From an uncultured Bacteroidales bacterium (GTDB taxonomy: Bacteria > Bacteroidota > Bacteroidia > Bacteroidales > Lentimicrobiaceae): a stretch of DNA of 10,327 nt. The translations under genes and the position numbers were made by a program. Shown here piece by piece: positions 1 to 7,419 of this stretch (the stretch's first letter is position 1; each line of letters opens with the position of its first letter). The stretch spans positions 1-10,327 of the forward strand of contig CALMDN010000434.1 in the NCBI GenBank assembly GCA_937864935.1. Direction: 5' to 3'. The notes beneath the pieces were generated by a model, which saw only the letters and a program-made list of their open reading frames with translations, did not search any database and was not told the origin of the DNA.

Positions 1-919
1 GGTGGTAGTCGTGAAAAGTTACAATGCCAGTGAACCCGGTAGTATTATCGCCTGGGACTATTATACCCAGGTGGATATGGACGGTTACATGGGGGCAGGA
101 CCAGAAGTCAATCCTGCCGGACTGCTCGGACAGGCTTCCATCGCGGTGAATGCCGCTCCCGGACCGGGACAGGGCAATGTCTATGTGCTGGTATCCGTAA
201 GCCGGATTTCTAACGGGGATCCGGGCGACGTGATGTTTGCGAAAAGTGAAGATGGCGGACTGTCGTTCAGCGATCCGGTGAGAATCAACGACGATTTCTC
301 AGTAAGCAACACCCAGTGGTTTGGCACCATGTCGGTGGCCCCCAACGGCCGTATCGATGTGGTGTGGCTCGATACCCGCGATGCCCCTGCAAATGATCCG
401 GTGTGGGCGGCTCTCTATTATTCCTATTCTCTCGATCAGGGTGAAACATGGTCAGACAATGAACTGCTCTCTGATGCTTTCGATCCTCATGTGGGTTGGC
501 CGAACCAGGAGAAAATGGGTGACTATTTCGACATGATTTCCGATAACGGCAATGCCCATTTAGCCTGGGCCGCAACCCTTAACGGTGAACAGGATGTCTA
601 TTACGGCAGGATTACACCCCTCATCACCGGAATACCCGACAGCCATAGCATGGGCAGTGTGCTCACCTTCAATATTGGCCCGAACCCGGTAAAAGACCTT
701 ACAAAGATCAGCTACAGCCTTGCAGTTGGCACAGAGGTAAAAATCGAACTGCACAACACTTCCGGTACCCGGGTGGCTACTTTGGCTGAAGGATCTGAAA
801 GTGCCGGCACTCATGCCATTCAGTTCGACGGGTCGTGGCTGCCCGATGGCATTTATCTCTGTACCCTCACCGCCGGCAACAGCCGGAAGACCATCAAATT
901 GGTCAAAATGGCAGGCTAA
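1..919 (+). CDS. Secreted Asp-box (BNR/sialidase-fold) protein with T9SS type A sorting domain, 5'-truncated
   Basis: The reading frame is open from the left edge (codons in phase from base 2) to TAA at 917-919, so about 305 C-terminal residues are visible. The GTG at base 2 is probably just an internal valine codon, and the true start lies outside the window. Two Asp-box motifs are visible, at visible residues 82-89 (SEDGGLSF) and 143-150 (SLDQGETW), each at a beta-hairpin turn as in sialidase-like beta-propellers. From about residue 223 to the end is a typical T9SS C-terminal domain: a PNP motif at 228-230, a beta-rich stretch with a DGIY motif near 282-285, and a basic end (KTIKLVK). This predicts export to the cell surface or medium through the type IX system. 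No catalytic residues of a true sialidase can be assigned from this fragment, so the substrate is unknown. It may equally be a non-enzymatic propeller. It is not obviously linked to the efflux genes, which have their own promoter. Confidence 0.85.
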   Translation, partial: VVVVKSYNASEPGSIIAWDYYTQVDMDGYMGAGPEVNPAGLLGQASIAVNAAPGPGQGNVYVLVSVSRISNGDPGDVMFAKSEDGGLSFSDPVRINDDFSVSNTQWFGTMSVAPNGRIDVVWLDTRDAPANDPVWAALYYSYSLDQGETWSDNELLSDAFDPHVGWPNQEKMGDYFDMISDNGNAHLAWAATLNGEQDVYYGRITPLITGIPDSHSMGSVLTFNIGPNPVKDLTKISYSLAVGTEVKIELHNTSGTRVATLAEGSESAGTHAIQFDGSWLPDGIYLCTLTAGNSRKTIKLVKMAG

Positions 920-1009
920 AGCGATTCCGGAAAACTTACGGAACAGGTTTGCCGCTGATGTTTGTTGAGGGTCCCCGGGATATCAGCCTGAAACAGCTGA
1001 AATCGTGTT

Positions 1010-1040
1010 AATAATTAGTTAACATTGTTAACTAGTTATT
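1010..1040. promoter_or_regulatory. Probable MarR operator: 14-bp inverted repeat with 3-bp spacer
   Basis: The left arm is AATAATTAGTTAAC (1010-1023), the spacer is ATT, and the right arm is GTTAACTAGTTATT (1027-1040). The arms are reverse complements at 13 of 14 positions. Size, AT-rich sequence and symmetry are those expected for a dimeric winged-helix MarR protein. The repeat lies 30 bases before the marR start and covers the predicted -33 element, so binding there should block transcription. That the adjacent MarR protein binds it is inferred from position, not shown. Confidence 0.7.
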
Positions 1041-1056
1041 TAAAGTTGTATCTTCG
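1025..1056 (+). promoter_or_regulatory. Promoter of the marR-efflux cluster
   Basis: A TTG at 1025-1027 is followed after 21 bases by TATCTTCG (1049-1056). This matches the Bacteroidota consensus TTG/TTTG then TAnnTTTG with one mismatch in the -7 box. Transcription should start near 1060, leaving only about 10 untranslated bases before ATG 1071. The upstream element lies inside the inverted repeat at 1010-1040. Confidence 0.6.
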
Positions 1057-1070
1057 CATAAAAATGAGCA

Positions 1071-1520
1071 ATGAAATATAAACCGATGGCAGATCAGCCA
1101 CTCGGATGGGCATGCTCAATGCTGGGCAAGGGCTATCTGCAGCTGCTCAACCAGAAGCTGAAGCATCTTGAAATCGACCGGTACTATTACACGGTTCTGC
1201 TTATCCATGCCAACAATGGTGAAATCAACCAGCAGGAACTGGCCGGATTGCTTGAAACTGAGAAGGTCAGTGTATCGCGTATTGTGGATTACCTGACCAT
1301 GAATGGATTTGTGAAGAAGGTAACCAGGACCGATGACCGCAGAAAGCATTACCTGGCCCTGACAAGCAAGGCCGTTGATTCGGTGCAGCAGATAAAAGAG
1401 GCCATTGCAGCAACCAACGAGGAGGTGCTTGCAGGAATCAGCGAGGATCAGCGTCGGGTACTGACTACCGTAATGGGTGAAGTGAAGATGAATCTTAAAA
1501 GAAACAATCAGAATAAATGA
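1071..1520 (+). CDS. MarR-family winged-helix transcriptional regulator
   Basis: This 149-residue protein is of normal length for the MarR family and is probably a homodimeric DNA-binding repressor. The helix-turn-helix spans about residues 50-82 (INQQELAGLLETEKVSVSRI region, then LTMNGFVKK). The wing follows at 86-98 with the family's D-D-R-R-K pattern and then a beta strand (YLALT). N- and C-terminal helices would form the dimer interface. It contains a single cysteine, C15, in the first helix. ATG 1071 is chosen because the ATG at 1064 opens only a six-codon frame that ends at 1081. A later in-frame ATG at 1086 is possible but less likely. No Shine-Dalgarno sequence is present, as usual in this phylum. 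The gene overlaps the adaptor gene by four bases (ATGA), so the two are probably translationally coupled. Its likely role is ligand-relieved repression of its own operon. The ligand is unknown. Confidence 0.92.
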   Translation: MKYKPMADQPLGWACSMLGKGYLQLLNQKLKHLEIDRYYYTVLLIHANNGEINQQELAGLLETEKVSVSRIVDYLTMNGFVKKVTRTDDRRKHYLALTSKAVDSVQQIKEAIAATNEEVLAGISEDQRRVLTTVMGEVKMNLKRNNQNK

Positions 1521-2551
1521 AGCTGAATATTTATTTTTCGCCATTGCTATTACTGTTAATCGGGATGGCAGCCTGCAACGGGAAATCCGGTAGCGGGAAG
1601 AAACCGGGCAAGGAACGGCCGCCGGTAGTCGTGGATGTAATGATCGCTGCTGAAACGGAGGTTAGTTCAGAGATTGAGGTAAACGGCTCAGTGTTGTCGG
1701 AAGACATGATTGAACTGAGGCCGGAAGTGAGCGGCAGGCTCACCTACCTGAATATTCCGGATGGGATGCAGGTGGAAGCCGGAACCGTGCTGGCGCGCAT
1801 CAACGACGCGGATCTTCAGGCTCAGCTGAAGCAGCAGCAGGTGCAGCTCGACCTGGCCGAAAAAACCGAAAGCCGCCTCAGGCAGTTGCTGGAGGTAAAT
1901 GGGGTGGATCAGGCAACCTATGATGCTGCACTCACGCAGCTTAATCTTTACAGGGCCAACATCGGTGTGCTCAACGCACAGATCGACAAAACAGTGATCC
2001 GTGCAGCTTTTAACGGCACCCTGGGGCTCCGGCAGGTAAGTGAAGGCGCATTTGTTTCTCCCTCAACACTGATTGGTACCCTTCAGCGAACCGACAGAAT
2101 CAAGATAGATTTTTCGGTACCTGAGGTCTATGAAAAGCTGGTCAGTCCCGGGCAGACAGTAGAAATACGTACTTCGGACCAGACAGAAAGGCTTACCGCA
2201 ACAGTTAAAGCCATTGAACCACAGATCAACACTTCTACCCGTAACCTGAAGGTTCGTGCTGTGCTCAGCAGTCAGAAACTGGTGCCCGGTGCATTCGTGA
2301 AGGTTTATCTCAACAACAAATCGAGCAATGTGGTGGTGCCGACCAATGCCATCATCCCGGATGCCATGTCGAATCAGGTGGTGTTGGTGAAAAACGGCAA
2401 AGCACTCTATGCCGATGTGGAAACAGGGATACGAAACGCCAATGGTGTGGAGATCAGGAGTGGTCTTCAGCCGGGAGATTCTGTTGTGGTGAGCGGGGTG
2501 TTGTTTACCCGCCCCGGGGCCCCCCTGAAGGTGAGAAAAGTTGTTGAATAA
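1517..2551 (+). CDS. RND efflux periplasmic adaptor (membrane fusion protein), lipoprotein
   Basis: This 344-residue adaptor of the HlyD/AcrA type should bridge the inner-membrane pump and the outer-membrane channel. The N-terminus is a lipoprotein signal: K3, a hydrophobic stretch at 7-19 and a lipobox ending in C20 (MAAC), followed by a flexible Gly/Lys/Pro linker. The order is then a lipoyl half (about 66-98, with the VSGRL and GxxVEAG pattern), an alpha-helical hairpin (about 98-156, rich in Gln and Leu), the second lipoyl half (about 160-190, IRAAFNGTLG), a beta-barrel (about 193-265) and a membrane-proximal domain (about 270-344, with GLQPGDSVVVSG). The length is slightly short for the family because the helical hairpin is short. 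The start overlaps the marR stop by four bases. Downstream, 80 bases separate it from the pump gene, with no strong terminator between them. Confidence 0.95.
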   Translation: MKLNIYFSPLLLLLIGMAACNGKSGSGKKPGKERPPVVVDVMIAAETEVSSEIEVNGSVLSEDMIELRPEVSGRLTYLNIPDGMQVEAGTVLARINDADLQAQLKQQQVQLDLAEKTESRLRQLLEVNGVDQATYDAALTQLNLYRANIGVLNAQIDKTVIRAAFNGTLGLRQVSEGAFVSPSTLIGTLQRTDRIKIDFSVPEVYEKLVSPGQTVEIRTSDQTERLTATVKAIEPQINTSTRNLKVRAVLSSQKLVPGAFVKVYLNNKSSNVVVPTNAIIPDAMSNQVVLVKNGKALYADVETGIRNANGVEIRSGLQPGDSVVVSGVLFTRPGAPLKVRKVVE

Positions 2552-2582
2552 GATCTTTGCCTGGCTTTTCCTTCACCGAAGG
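2530..2582 (+). repeat. Overlapping inverted repeats at the adaptor-pump junction
   Basis: Two alternative hairpins share bases 2570-2577. The first pairs 2530-2540 (GGTGAGAAAAG) with 2565-2577, giving 10-11 base pairs with a small bulge around a 24-base loop that contains the adaptor stop codon. The second is the compact CCTTC-ACC-GAAGG at 2570-2582. Neither is followed by a T run, so this is not a classical terminator. A regulatory or mRNA-stability role would be inference. Confidence 0.35.
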
Positions 2583-2631
2583 ATTGAAGTGCAGGAAGGC
2601 AGTACCTTTATTTTATTGATGATCAACGCAT

Positions 2632-5600
2632 ATGAACATATCTGAATTATCGGTCAGAAGGCCGATTCTGGCAACGGTAATGAACCTGTTTCTGGTGCTG
2701 CTCGGTATCATCGGCTACACCTTTCTGGGGGTCAGGGAATTTCCGGCCATCGACCCGCCCATGATTACGGTGAATACCTCCTATGCCGGGGCGAATGCCG
2801 ACATTATTGAGAGCCAGATTACTGAGCCGCTGGAAAAATCCATCAACGGAATTCCCGGAATCCGAACCATGTCGTCGACCAGTTCGGTTGGGCGCAGTTC
2901 CATCAGTGTTGAGTTCAATGTAGATGCTGATCTTGAAGCAGCTGCCAATGATGTGAGGGACAAAGTGAGCCAGGCAACCCGCAACCTCCCGCAGGACATT
3001 GATGCACCTCCGGTGGTGTCAAAAGCCGATGCCAACAGTGATTTTATCATTCTTATGGCTGTGCAGAGTCCGGGAAAGGGATTGCTCGAACTGAGTGACT
3101 ATGCTGAAAATGTACTTCAGAATAAATTCCAGACCATCCCTGAAGTGAGTGCCGTGATGATTATCGGCCAGAAACGGCCCGCCATGCGCATCTGGATCGA
3201 CCCCGATAAACTTAACGCATACAACCTTGCCTTCAACGACCTTTCGACCGTGCTGAACAGGGAAAACGTTGAGATCCCTTCCGGAAAGATCTACGGCAAC
3301 AAGACTGAACTGACCATCCGGGCCATGGGCAAGCTTACCACCGAGGACGATTTCAGGAATCTGATCATCAGAGCCGATGAAGCCGGTATCGTCAGGCTAA
3401 AAGATGTAGCTGCGGTGGAACTCGGCCCCCAGAACTATGAAACAAGCTGGAAGCTGAATGGCAGCAGTGCGGTGGGAGTTGCCATTATACCTCAGCCGGG
3501 AGCCAATTACATCAGCATTTCTGACGAATTCAACAAACGTCTGGCTGAGATCGAAAAGGCAAACAACGGCGACATTACCTTCACCACCCTGATCGACACC
3601 ACCCGCAATGTGCGGAAATCCCTCAGAGAGGTTCAGGAGACCCTGCTGCTTTCGATCTTCCTCGTGATTATGGTGATTTTTCTGTTTTTCAGAAACTGGC
3701 TCATGGCGCTGAGGCCACTGGTAGACATTCCGGTTTCCCTGATTTTTACTTTTTTCATTATGTATATCCTCGGGTATTCCGTGAATATACTCACCCTGCT
3801 GGCCATTATTCTTGCCACCGGACTGGTGGTTGACGACGGTATCGTGGTTACGGAAAACATTTTCCGTAAAATCGAAAAAGGAATGCCGGCAGTGAAGGCT
3901 GCCATTGAAGGCAGCAAGGAGATCTTCTTCGTGGTGATCTCCACCTCTGTTACCCTGGCAATTGTATTTCTTCCGGTATTGTTCCTTGAAGGCTTTGTGG
4001 GCAGTCTCTTCCGCGAGTTTGGCGTGGTGCTGGCGGTAGCGGTGCTTATTTCATCCTTCGTGTCGCTTACCATTACCCCGGTGCTGAATGTGATCCTGAG
4101 CAAACGCGGGATCGGGCACGGACGGTTTTACGACAGAACTGAACCTTTCTTTACAGGCTTTGAGAACGGATACAGAAACCTGCTGACGAGGTTCATCAGG
4201 GTTCGCTGGCTGGCCTGGGTCGGCGTACTGATCAGCCTGGGGCTGGTGTATTTCATCGGAACCAGCCTTCAGCGCGAAATTGCTCCCATTGAGGACAAAT
4301 CGAGCATCAGGCTGCAGATTATAGGACCCGAGGGTGCCAGTTATCCCTACATGATGGAAGCGGGTACAAGGCTGACCAATTATATGATGGACTCCATTCC
4401 TGAGCAGGAGTTTTCTTTCACGGCCATTCCGGGCTTCGCAAGCACCGGGGTGAACAGTGGTTTCGGAAGAATCGGCTTTGTTCCGGCTGATGAGCGTGAA
4501 CGCTCACAGAGTGAGATTGCCCGCGATCTGGCAGTTAAATTCAGCCGTTTCAACAATGTACGCATTTTTCCTGTTGAAGAGCAGACCATTTCGGTCGGGC
4601 TGGGCTCCAGGGGGGCGCTGCCGGTTCAGTTTGTTATCCAGAACCTGGATTTTGAAAAATTGAAGGAGGTAATTCCGGCTTTCATCGAAAAAGCCAGGAA
4701 CGACACCACTTTCCAGAATGTTGATGTAAACCTGAAATTCAACAAGCCGGAAGTTGACATCACCATCGACCGTATCAGGGCCCGTGAGCTGGGACTTACC
4801 GTCACCGATGTTGCCGAGGTGCTGCAGAGTGCTTTCAGCGGTCGCCGCCAGGCCTATTTCATTATGAATGGCCGGCAATACGAAGTCATCAGTCAGGTTA
4901 GTCTGGACGACCGCCAGAAACCAGCCGATATACCCAACCTCTACGTGCGGAACAACAAGGGCGACAATATCTCCCTGGCTACCGTGGTGAAGATCGAACC
5001 CAATGCAAATCCGCCCTCACTCTACCACTTCAACAGATATAAATCGGCAACCATCTCGGCTTCACTGGCTGAAGGCAAAACCATCGGTGACGGGGTAGAG
5101 GCCATGCAGGCCATCGCAGATGAGATGCTCGATGAAAGTTTTCAGACTTCCCTCAGCGGCCCTTCGCGCGATTATGCCGAAAGCTCCTCGAATACGGCCT
5201 TTGCCTTTTTGCTGGCCCTGTTGCTCATTTTTATGGTGCTCGCAGCCCAGTTTGAAAGCTTCCGCGACCCCCTGATCATCATGATCACCGTGCCCCTGGC
5301 CATTGCCGGAGCCTTGCTCAGCCTCTGGCTGTTCGGCCATACCCTCAACATCTTCTCCGAAATCGGGATGATTATGCTTATCGGACTGGTAACCAAGAAC
5401 GGGATTCTGATTGTGGAGTTTGCCAACAAAAAGCGGGCAGAGGGAATGGGTATCAGGCAAGCAGCCATAGAAGCCGCCTCTCTCCGGCTCCGACCCATCC
5501 TGATGACCAGTCTGGCGACAGCCCTGGGCGCGCTGCCCATTGCCCTGAGCCTGGGTTCCGCTGCCACCAGCCGCATTCCCCTGGGAATTGTGGTGGTTGG

Positions 5601-5718
5601 CGGTATTCTCTTTTCGCTCCTGCTTACCCTGTTTATTATACCGGCAGTTTATACCTACCTTACCGGGAAAAGGGCCGGCAGTGCCGAAGAGCTGACGGAG
5701 AATTATGATGCAGTTTAA
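2632..5718 (+). CDS. RND efflux pump permease, AcrB-like (HAE-1 type)
   Basis: This 1028-residue inner-membrane proton antiporter has the usual length for the AcrB/MexB/AcrF family. It should act as a trimer that takes substrates from the periplasm or outer leaflet and passes them to the TolC-like channel. The start MNISELSVRRP is the conserved RND beginning, just before the first membrane helix (about 12-30). A large periplasmic loop follows, then a membrane block (about 338-490), a helix at about 525-543, a second periplasmic loop (about 550-850) and a last membrane block (about 854-1010). Proton-relay residues are present: adjacent aspartates D401 and D402 in GLVVDDGIVV (AcrB D407/D408 equivalents), and K922 in LVTKNGILIVEF (AcrB K940 equivalent). 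The pump therefore looks functional. Hydrophobic organic compounds or drugs, not metals, fit this subfamily better, but the substrate cannot be read from sequence. It lies 80 bases after the adaptor gene and 54 before the channel gene. Confidence 0.96.
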   Translation: MNISELSVRRPILATVMNLFLVLLGIIGYTFLGVREFPAIDPPMITVNTSYAGANADIIESQITEPLEKSINGIPGIRTMSSTSSVGRSSISVEFNVDADLEAAANDVRDKVSQATRNLPQDIDAPPVVSKADANSDFIILMAVQSPGKGLLELSDYAENVLQNKFQTIPEVSAVMIIGQKRPAMRIWIDPDKLNAYNLAFNDLSTVLNRENVEIPSGKIYGNKTELTIRAMGKLTTEDDFRNLIIRADEAGIVRLKDVAAVELGPQNYETSWKLNGSSAVGVAIIPQPGANYISISDEFNKRLAEIEKANNGDITFTTLIDTTRNVRKSLREVQETLLLSIFLVIMVIFLFFRNWLMALRPLVDIPVSLIFTFFIMYILGYSVNILTLLAIILATGLVVDDGIVVTENIFRKIEKGMPAVKAAIEGSKEIFFVVISTSVTLAIVFLPVLFLEGFVGSLFREFGVVLAVAVLISSFVSLTITPVLNVILSKRGIGHGRFYDRTEPFFTGFENGYRNLLTRFIRVRWLAWVGVLISLGLVYFIGTSLQREIAPIEDKSSIRLQIIGPEGASYPYMMEAGTRLTNYMMDSIPEQEFSFTAIPGFASTGVNSGFGRIGFVPADERERSQSEIARDLAVKFSRFNNVRIFPVEEQTISVGLGSRGALPVQFVIQNLDFEKLKEVIPAFIEKARNDTTFQNVDVNLKFNKPEVDITIDRIRARELGLTVTDVAEVLQSAFSGRRQAYFIMNGRQYEVISQVSLDDRQKPADIPNLYVRNNKGDNISLATVVKIEPNANPPSLYHFNRYKSATISASLAEGKTIGDGVEAMQAIADEMLDESFQTSLSGPSRDYAESSSNTAFAFLLALLLIFMVLAAQFESFRDPLIIMITVPLAIAGALLSLWLFGHTLNIFSEIGMIMLIGLVTKNGILIVEFANKKRAEGMGIRQAAIEAASLRLRPILMTSLATALGALPIALSLGSAATSRIPLGIVVVGGILFSLLLTLFIIPAVYTYLTGKRAGSAEELTENYDAV

Positions 5719-5772
5719 ACAAGGTTGTACCTTCCCACAACACGGGTATTGATTATTGAAAATACTGTTTGT

Positions 5773-7080
5773 ATGAAAATATTTCTGAAACCTCTGATTC
5801 TGTCTGTCTTCATCATGGTACTTGTGCCTGCCCGGGCGCAAACCCCGCTGTCGGTCAGCAATGCCGTGGATACCGCCCTGCTCAGAAACTTTGAACTCCG
5901 CATTGCCCGCAACAACCTGAACATCGCAAGGCAGGAGAACACCTTCGGTATGGCAGGTAGCCTGCCCCAGGTATCGGCTTCGGGAAATACGACTCTCTCG
6001 GTGAACAACACTTCACAACAATATGAAGATGAATCTGATATCTCATCGTCCGGTGTTGGCGAGCATTCACTGGTGCTGGGCTTATCGGGAAGCATGACCC
6101 TTTTCAACGGGTTTAAGATTGTGGCGACCAAAGAGCGGCTGAACCTGCTGGAAACCCGGGGTGAAATTCAGCTCAACCATCAGATACAGACTGTGGTGGC
6201 TGATGTGATGCTGAGTTATTACGATATCGTCCGTCAACAGAGCTATCTGGAAATCATCCGGCAAACGGTGGAAGTGTCGGAAGAGAAATTTGCCATTGCT
6301 GAACTGCGTAAAAACATCGGGATGGCCGATGCGGTGGAAACCCTGCAGGCTGCTTCTGACCTCAACACTGCCCGACAGCAGATGGAAATGCAGGAAATGA
6401 TGATCACCCAAAGCTTCAATACCCTGGTGAATCTGATAAATTTACACAACAAGGAAGGATTTGTTCTTACAGATACCATATCTCTGGATACGGCAATCAG
6501 TTCCGACAGCGTTATGTTCGCCCTGAACCGCAACCTGCAGCTTCTGTCTTCAGAAACGGATGTATCGGTTTACAGGCAGCTGTTGAAGGAAACCAAAGCG
6601 GAAAGATACCCTTCGCTGAAGCTGAATGCCGGATATGATTTCTTCAACAACAATTTTAACAAAGGAAACCTGATCACCAGCCGTACCTATGGTCCCTGGG
6701 CCGGAGTTTCACTTCAGATTCCTGTTTTCAACGGTTTTGTGCTCAGTACCCGTAAGGAAACGGCTGAAATCCGCCTTTTGAATGCCCGGCTTGAAAAGGA
6801 GCGCCTGATGAACGACCTTACCGAAAGTGCCCGTAACCTTTTTGCCTTCTATTCAACAGCCATCAGCCTGATCGAAGAACAGCGAAGCAACCTTGTGATG
6901 TCCGCCAAACTGCTTGAAGTGGTTCTGAAGCAGTATCACCTGAATCAGGCCACCATCCTTGAGGTGAAAGCAGCGCAGAGCAGCTACGAAAATGCTGCCT
7001 ATCAGTTAACCAACCTGATTTATTCAGCAAAATCGGCTGAAATCGGTCTGAAGCAACTCACCAACAGTCTGATATTCTGA
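5773..7080 (+). CDS. TolC-family outer-membrane efflux channel
   Basis: This 435-residue outer-membrane factor is of usual length. ATG 5773 is preferred over the in-frame TTG at 5725 because it places a clean Sec signal peptide at the N-terminus: K2 and K6, a hydrophobic core at 7-18 and probable cleavage after ARA at residue 22. Two outer-membrane efflux repeats follow, at about 25-205 and 225-430. They consist of long heptad-like helices (for example RNNLNIARQ, and QATILEVKAAQSSYENA near the C-terminus) and short beta segments (LGLSGSMTLFNGF and VSLQIPVFNGFVL), the two strand regions that build the barrel. The protein should form a trimeric tunnel docked to the adaptor. It is the last gene of the efflux cluster. 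A hairpin terminator follows 38 bases after the stop. Confidence 0.94.
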   Translation: MKIFLKPLILSVFIMVLVPARAQTPLSVSNAVDTALLRNFELRIARNNLNIARQENTFGMAGSLPQVSASGNTTLSVNNTSQQYEDESDISSSGVGEHSLVLGLSGSMTLFNGFKIVATKERLNLLETRGEIQLNHQIQTVVADVMLSYYDIVRQQSYLEIIRQTVEVSEEKFAIAELRKNIGMADAVETLQAASDLNTARQQMEMQEMMITQSFNTLVNLINLHNKEGFVLTDTISLDTAISSDSVMFALNRNLQLLSSETDVSVYRQLLKETKAERYPSLKLNAGYDFFNNNFNKGNLITSRTYGPWAGVSLQIPVFNGFVLSTRKETAEIRLLNARLEKERLMNDLTESARNLFAFYSTAISLIEEQRSNLVMSAKLLEVVLKQYHLNQATILEVKAAQSSYENAAYQLTNLIYSAKSAEIGLKQLTNSLIF

Positions 7081-7114
7081 AGTCCGCTGCCGGCTCACCG
7101 CTCCCGGGTTGGGT

Positions 7115-7147
7115 AAAAAAAAGCCCCGCAGTTGCTGCAGGGCTTTT
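7115..7147 (-). terminator. Intrinsic terminator of the cold-shock gene, shared with the efflux cluster
   Basis: Bases 7119-7131 pair with 7135-7147 around a 3-base loop, giving a 13-position stem with one non-Watson-Crick position. Read on the minus strand, that position is a G-U wobble and the stem runs into eight T residues (A run 7115-7122), a strong terminator 24 bases after the cold-shock stop. Read on the plus strand, the position is a C-A mismatch and only four T residues follow, so termination of the efflux mRNA should be weaker. Confidence 0.88.
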
Positions 7148-7171
7148 CAGGAAAAATGTACTGTAAGTATA

Positions 7172-7363
7172 TTAAATTACTTTAACATTTACTGCGTTTA
7201 ATCCTTTTCTTCCTTCTTCAAGATCGAAAGTAACTTCATCGTTTTCTCTTACTTCGTCAATAAGACCCGATACGTGTACAAAATATTCCTTGTCAGAATC
7301 GTTGTCTTTAATAAATCCAAATCCTTTCAAATCGTTGAAGAATTTAACTGTTCCTTTACTCAT
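7172..7363 (-). CDS. Cold-shock domain protein (CspA family)
   Basis: This 63-residue protein is close to the usual 65-70 residues of the family. It is a single five-stranded OB fold that binds single-stranded RNA or DNA, and family members act as RNA chaperones in the cytoplasm. The RNP1 motif KGFGFI is at residues 13-18 and the RNP2 motif YFVHVS at 27-32, preceded by the typical KGTVKFFN opening. The sequence is acidic. The frame opens 10 codons earlier, at 7393, but that stretch overlaps the predicted -7 box at 7391-7398 and would not be transcribed, so the MSKGTVK start at 7363 is chosen. The gene is monocistronic, with its own promoter and terminator, and converges on the efflux cluster. 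Confidence 0.95.
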   Translation of the reverse strand: MSKGTVKFFNDLKGFGFIKDNDSDKEYFVHVSGLIDEVRENDEVTFDLEEGRKGLNAVNVKVI

Positions 7364-7390
7364 GATGTTTGTTTTGTTAAAATTGTCCGG

Positions 7391-7419
7391 CAAAAGTAAT
7401 CATTATTTAACCATCACAA
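7391..7419 (-). promoter_or_regulatory. Promoter of the cold-shock gene
   Basis: On the minus strand, TTG (7419-7417) is followed after 18 bases by TACTTTTG (7398-7391), a full match to the Bacteroidota -7 consensus TAnnTTTG. Transcription should start near 7385, giving an A-rich leader of about 20 bases without a Shine-Dalgarno sequence. Confidence 0.65.

Noticed and set aside
925..943. Inverted repeat TTCCG/CGGAA after the T9SS protein gene as a terminator
   Set aside because: Only 5 bp with a 9-base loop and no following T run. It is too weak to call.
2603..2610. TACCTTTA as a possible internal promoter for the pump gene
   Set aside because: One mismatch to the -7 consensus, but the nearest TTG is only 16 bases upstream, shorter than the spacers at the better promoters here.
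5721..5733. Palindrome AAGGTTGTACCTT just after the pump stop, with TACCTTCC resembling a -7 box
   Set aside because: The stem is only 5 bp with a 3-base loop and no T run. The -7-like motif has two mismatches and no TTG element at the right distance, so neither a terminator nor a separate channel promoter is supported.
5725..5772. In-frame TTG start giving a 451-residue TolC-like protein
   Set aside because: The extra 16 residues would bury the signal peptide that starts cleanly at ATG 5773, and the region looks like untranslated spacer.
5062..5841. Minus-strand open frame of 259 codons opposite the end of the pump gene
   Set aside because: It is a shadow of the pump coding sequence. The composition is low-complexity (Gln, Gly, His rich) and the plus strand there encodes the conserved C-terminal membrane helices and K922.
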